NCBI GenBank assembly: GCA_017849585.1
Contig: JAFIGT010000039.1
Location: 124,001 to 188,000, forward strand
Source: Verrucomicrobium sp.
Lineage (GTDB): Bacteria > Verrucomicrobiota > Verrucomicrobiia > Methylacidiphilales > UBA1321
Reading direction: 5' to 3'
DNA length: 64,000 nucleotides
In this document: piece by piece, positions 62,175-64,000 of the stretch
Numbering within the stretch: the stretch's first letter is position 1
Layout: each line of letters opens with the position of its first letter
Translations under genes and position numbers: made by a program
The notes under the pieces: generated by a model
What the model was told of the DNA's origin: nothing
Databases searched by the model: none
What the model saw: only the letters and a program-made list of their open reading frames with translations

Positions 62175-63182
62175 ATGACCTCTCAATCCCTACGAATTGC
62201 TGTCGTCGGCACCGGAAATGTGTCGACGGGAAACTATCTGCCCATTTTGCGCGACGAGAAAGATGTGGTGCTCGGGGTGTGCGACCGCAACGCCGAACGC
62301 GCGCAGGAAGCGGCGAAGACTTTCGGCGGCGAATATCTCGCCTCGCTCGAAGCGGTGGCGAAGTGGAAGCCGACGTCGGTCATCGTGACGACGAACGAGA
62401 CGGTGCGCTTTGAAGTGGTGATGGAACTGCTGCGCCTTGGCGTGAAGCGGATCTTCTGCGAGAAACCGCTCGTGGCGAAGAACGGTCAGGCCAATGTGAC
62501 CGAGGAGGATTTCCACAACGCGAAGAAGATGCTGGAAACGGCGAAGCAGAAGGGGTGTCTCGTCGCGATGAATTTCAATTACCGTTCGTTCGACCAGACA
62601 CTGGCAGCGAAGCGGATCGCGGAGGAACGGAATTTTGGGAAGTTGATCCAGGCCGCGGGCCAGGTCCATTTTGCGTGCTGGAGCCATTGTATCGATTTGA
62701 TCCATCATTTCGGCGGCGAAGTGGAGGAACTCTCGGCGGTGACGGGCCTGATCGACCGGCACGGACAGGGTGGCATTCTCGCTCCCGATGTGGCGGCGAG
62801 TTTTCGTCTCGCGGGCGGGGCGGTGGGCACCATCCTCGGCACGGCGGGCATGGGCTGGCAGCATCCGCTGTTCGAATTGATTTTCACGTTTGAAAACGGC
62901 CGCGTGCATATGCGCGACATCGACGGCGATCTGGAAGTGCTCGACACGGCCAAGCGCACGCAGGAGCGGTACTCGATGGTGCGCGATGCGTCGCGTTGGG
63001 ATCATTACGGTGCGTCGTTCCGCAAGGCGATTCCGGCTTACCTCGAATCGATCCGCAAAAACACGGAACCTCCGGTGAGCGGTCTGGACGGCCTGCGCGA
63101 ATTGCAGGTGGAAGCCGCGCTGAAACGGTCGATCGCGGAAAAGCGCACGGTGATCGTGCAGAAGGAACTGCCGCTTCTCTAA
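62175..63182 (+). CDS. Gfo/Idh/MocA-family oxidoreductase
   Basis: About 335 aa from the ATG at 62175 (MTSQSLRIAVVGTGNVSTGN); the frame also opens at a GTG at 62142. The N-terminal Rossmann motif AVVGTGNVSTGNYL, the conserved EKPL (IFCEKPLVAKN) and a C-terminal domain with WSHCIDLIHHFGG (the D-x-x-x-H-like catalytic area) define the family. It oxidises a sugar or inositol-like substrate with NAD(P). It lies 29 nt after the regulator and 12 nt before the dehydrogenase. Confidence 0.92.
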   Translation: MTSQSLRIAVVGTGNVSTGNYLPILRDEKDVVLGVCDRNAERAQEAAKTFGGEYLASLEAVAKWKPTSVIVTTNETVRFEVVMELLRLGVKRIFCEKPLVAKNGQANVTEEDFHNAKKMLETAKQKGCLVAMNFNYRSFDQTLAAKRIAEERNFGKLIQAAGQVHFACWSHCIDLIHHFGGEVEELSAVTGLIDRHGQGGILAPDVAASFRLAGGAVGTILGTAGMGWQHPLFELIFTFENGRVHMRDIDGDLEVLDTAKRTQERYSMVRDASRWDHYGASFRKAIPAYLESIRKNTEPPVSGLDGLRELQVEAALKRSIAEKRTVIVQKELPLL

Positions 63183-63194
63183 CGAAATGGTTTT

Positions 63195-64000
63195 ATGAAA
63201 ATTGTTCATCAAAAAGGTAACAGCGAAATTGTCATTGCCGAAGCGCCGATTCCGACTCCCGGTCCGGGCGAGGTGATCGTCAAGACGGCGGTCTCCGCTC
63301 TCTGCGGCAGCGAACTCGGTACGTACCGCAAGGAAGGTCTTCCCGCAGGCAATAACGGCCATGAAGCGGCGGGCATTGTCTCCGCGCTCGGTGAAGGCGT
63401 GACGACGGTGAAGGTCGGCGACAAGGTCGGCGTGAGCGCGATCTCGGGTTGCGGCCACTGCGATTATTGCGCGAAGGGTCAGTACACGTGGTGCGATCAC
63501 TTCAAGTTCTTCGGCCACATGCACGCGGAGTATTTCAAGGTCGACGCGATTGCGTGTCATCAGTTGCCGCAGGATGTGCCGTGGGAAGTCTCGGTGCTGA
63601 TTACTGGCGACGGTCTCGGCGTCCCCTTCCACACCTCGACGAAGCTGCGCAGTGAAGAAATTAAAACTATCGCGGTGTTCGGTCTCGGCCCCATCGGGTT
63701 GAGCGAGATCATCGTGCAAAAACATCTCGGTCGAAAATTGATCGGCGTGGACCGTTCACCGGACCGCATCGAGTTGGCGAAAAAACTGGGTGCGACGGAA
63801 ACGATTCTTGTCACCGAGGGGCTCGATGTCCCGGCGGCGATCAAGGCGTTGACCGGCGGCAAAGGTGCGGACGTTTGCATCGAAGCCGCGGGCGTTCCGG
63901 TCACGGCCAAGCAATGTTTTCTCGCGGTGCGCAAGGGCGGAACTGTGGTGTTCAACGGTGAACAACCGGCGTTGCCGCTCTCGCCGAGCGATGATTTCAT
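63195..64000 (+). CDS. Zinc-dependent alcohol/polyol dehydrogenase (3' end cut by window)
   Basis: Open from the ATG at 63195 to the right edge (268 codons seen). The MDR-family features are: catalytic-zinc Cys in SALCGSELG, GHEAAG, the structural-zinc cysteines in GCGHCDYCAKGQYTWC, and the NAD-binding IAVFGLGPIGLSEII. It probably oxidises a sugar alcohol or similar substrate together with the preceding Gfo/Idh/MocA enzyme. The C-terminal part is outside the window. Confidence 0.93.
   Translation, partial: MKIVHQKGNSEIVIAEAPIPTPGPGEVIVKTAVSALCGSELGTYRKEGLPAGNNGHEAAGIVSALGEGVTTVKVGDKVGVSAISGCGHCDYCAKGQYTWCDHFKFFGHMHAEYFKVDAIACHQLPQDVPWEVSVLITGDGLGVPFHTSTKLRSEEIKTIAVFGLGPIGLSEIIVQKHLGRKLIGVDRSPDRIELAKKLGATETILVTEGLDVPAAIKALTGGKGADVCIEAAGVPVTAKQCFLAVRKGGTVVFNGEQPALPLSPSDDF

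Noticed and set aside
62190-63725. 511-codon minus-strand frame spanning the Gfo/Idh/MocA and dehydrogenase genes
   Set aside because: Antisense to two clear oxidoreductase genes and rich in His/Arg.
1-64000. CRISPR array, prophage or insertion sequence
   Set aside because: No regularly spaced repeats, Cas, phage structural, integrase or transposase genes were seen while reading both strands.

Overview
The window looks like a chromosomal segment of a heterotrophic, polysaccharide-degrading Verrucomicrobiota bacterium (or a close relative in the PVC group). The phylum call is an inference. It rests on several secreted proteins ending in PEP-CTERM sorting tails, solitary pseudopilins with an H-X9-DG motif, LamG-like and verrucomicrobial C-terminal repeat proteins, many glycoside hydrolases without SusC/SusD partners, a GTP-type PEP carboxykinase, and frequent absence of a strong Shine-Dalgarno sequence. 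No rRNA or other decisive marker is present.

Layout. 1-5.7 kb: the 5' part of a giant secreted alpha/beta-hydrolase (minus strand, running off the left edge), an M23-like peptidase, a GNAT protein and two translationally coupled membrane proteins. 5.7-22 kb: a carbohydrate locus around a LacI-type regulator. It has a leaderless 829-aa protein and a fused LamG-GH71 enzyme on the minus strand, and a plus-strand six-gene row (LamG protein, PEP-CTERM protein, pseudopilin, GH71 enzyme, GH42-like enzyme, SGNH esterase). Three near-identical 17-bp palindromes sit at the three transcription units and probably form the regulator's operators. 22-28 kb: a second locus of the same composition (GntR/LacI-hybrid regulator, PEP-CTERM protein, pseudopilin, GH51-like enzyme, and a PEP-CTERM paralogue that lost its anchor). 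28-33.6 kb: an anaerobic sulfatase-maturase-like radical SAM protein, another PEP-CTERM protein and a second giant secreted alpha/beta-hydrolase.

33.6-47 kb is mostly core or housekeeping: glutaredoxin, DUF309, a membrane protein, MTA phosphorylase, a sigma-54-dependent response regulator, a Memo-family protein, a chemotaxis receptor, a PEP-CTERM protein, Kup potassium transporter, a CE7-type esterase, a rhomboid-like protein without the catalytic histidine, and class II fructose-1,6-bisphosphatase. 47-60 kb: a mosaic-composition gene, a second GH51-like enzyme behind a perfect 15-bp palindrome, NAD(P)HX repair enzyme, pterin dehydratase, an outer-membrane protein, PEP carboxykinase, a small lipoprotein, an EF-hand protein, two GNATs, an FAD oxidoreductase and a divergent AraC regulator. 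60.6-64 kb: tRNA-Pro(GGG), a second GntR/LacI hybrid regulator, a Gfo/Idh/MocA oxidoreductase and a zinc alcohol dehydrogenase cut by the right edge.

How it fits together (inference): exported glycanases and esterases cut external glycans such as alpha-1,3-glucan and arabinose- or galactose-containing polymers. PEP-CTERM proteins and single pseudopilins replace SusC/D as surface components. Local sugar-sensing repressors control each block. FBPase, PEPCK and the dehydrogenases handle the carbon. The two PEP-CTERM/pseudopilin/GH loci at 5.7-28 kb are the most interesting part of the window.
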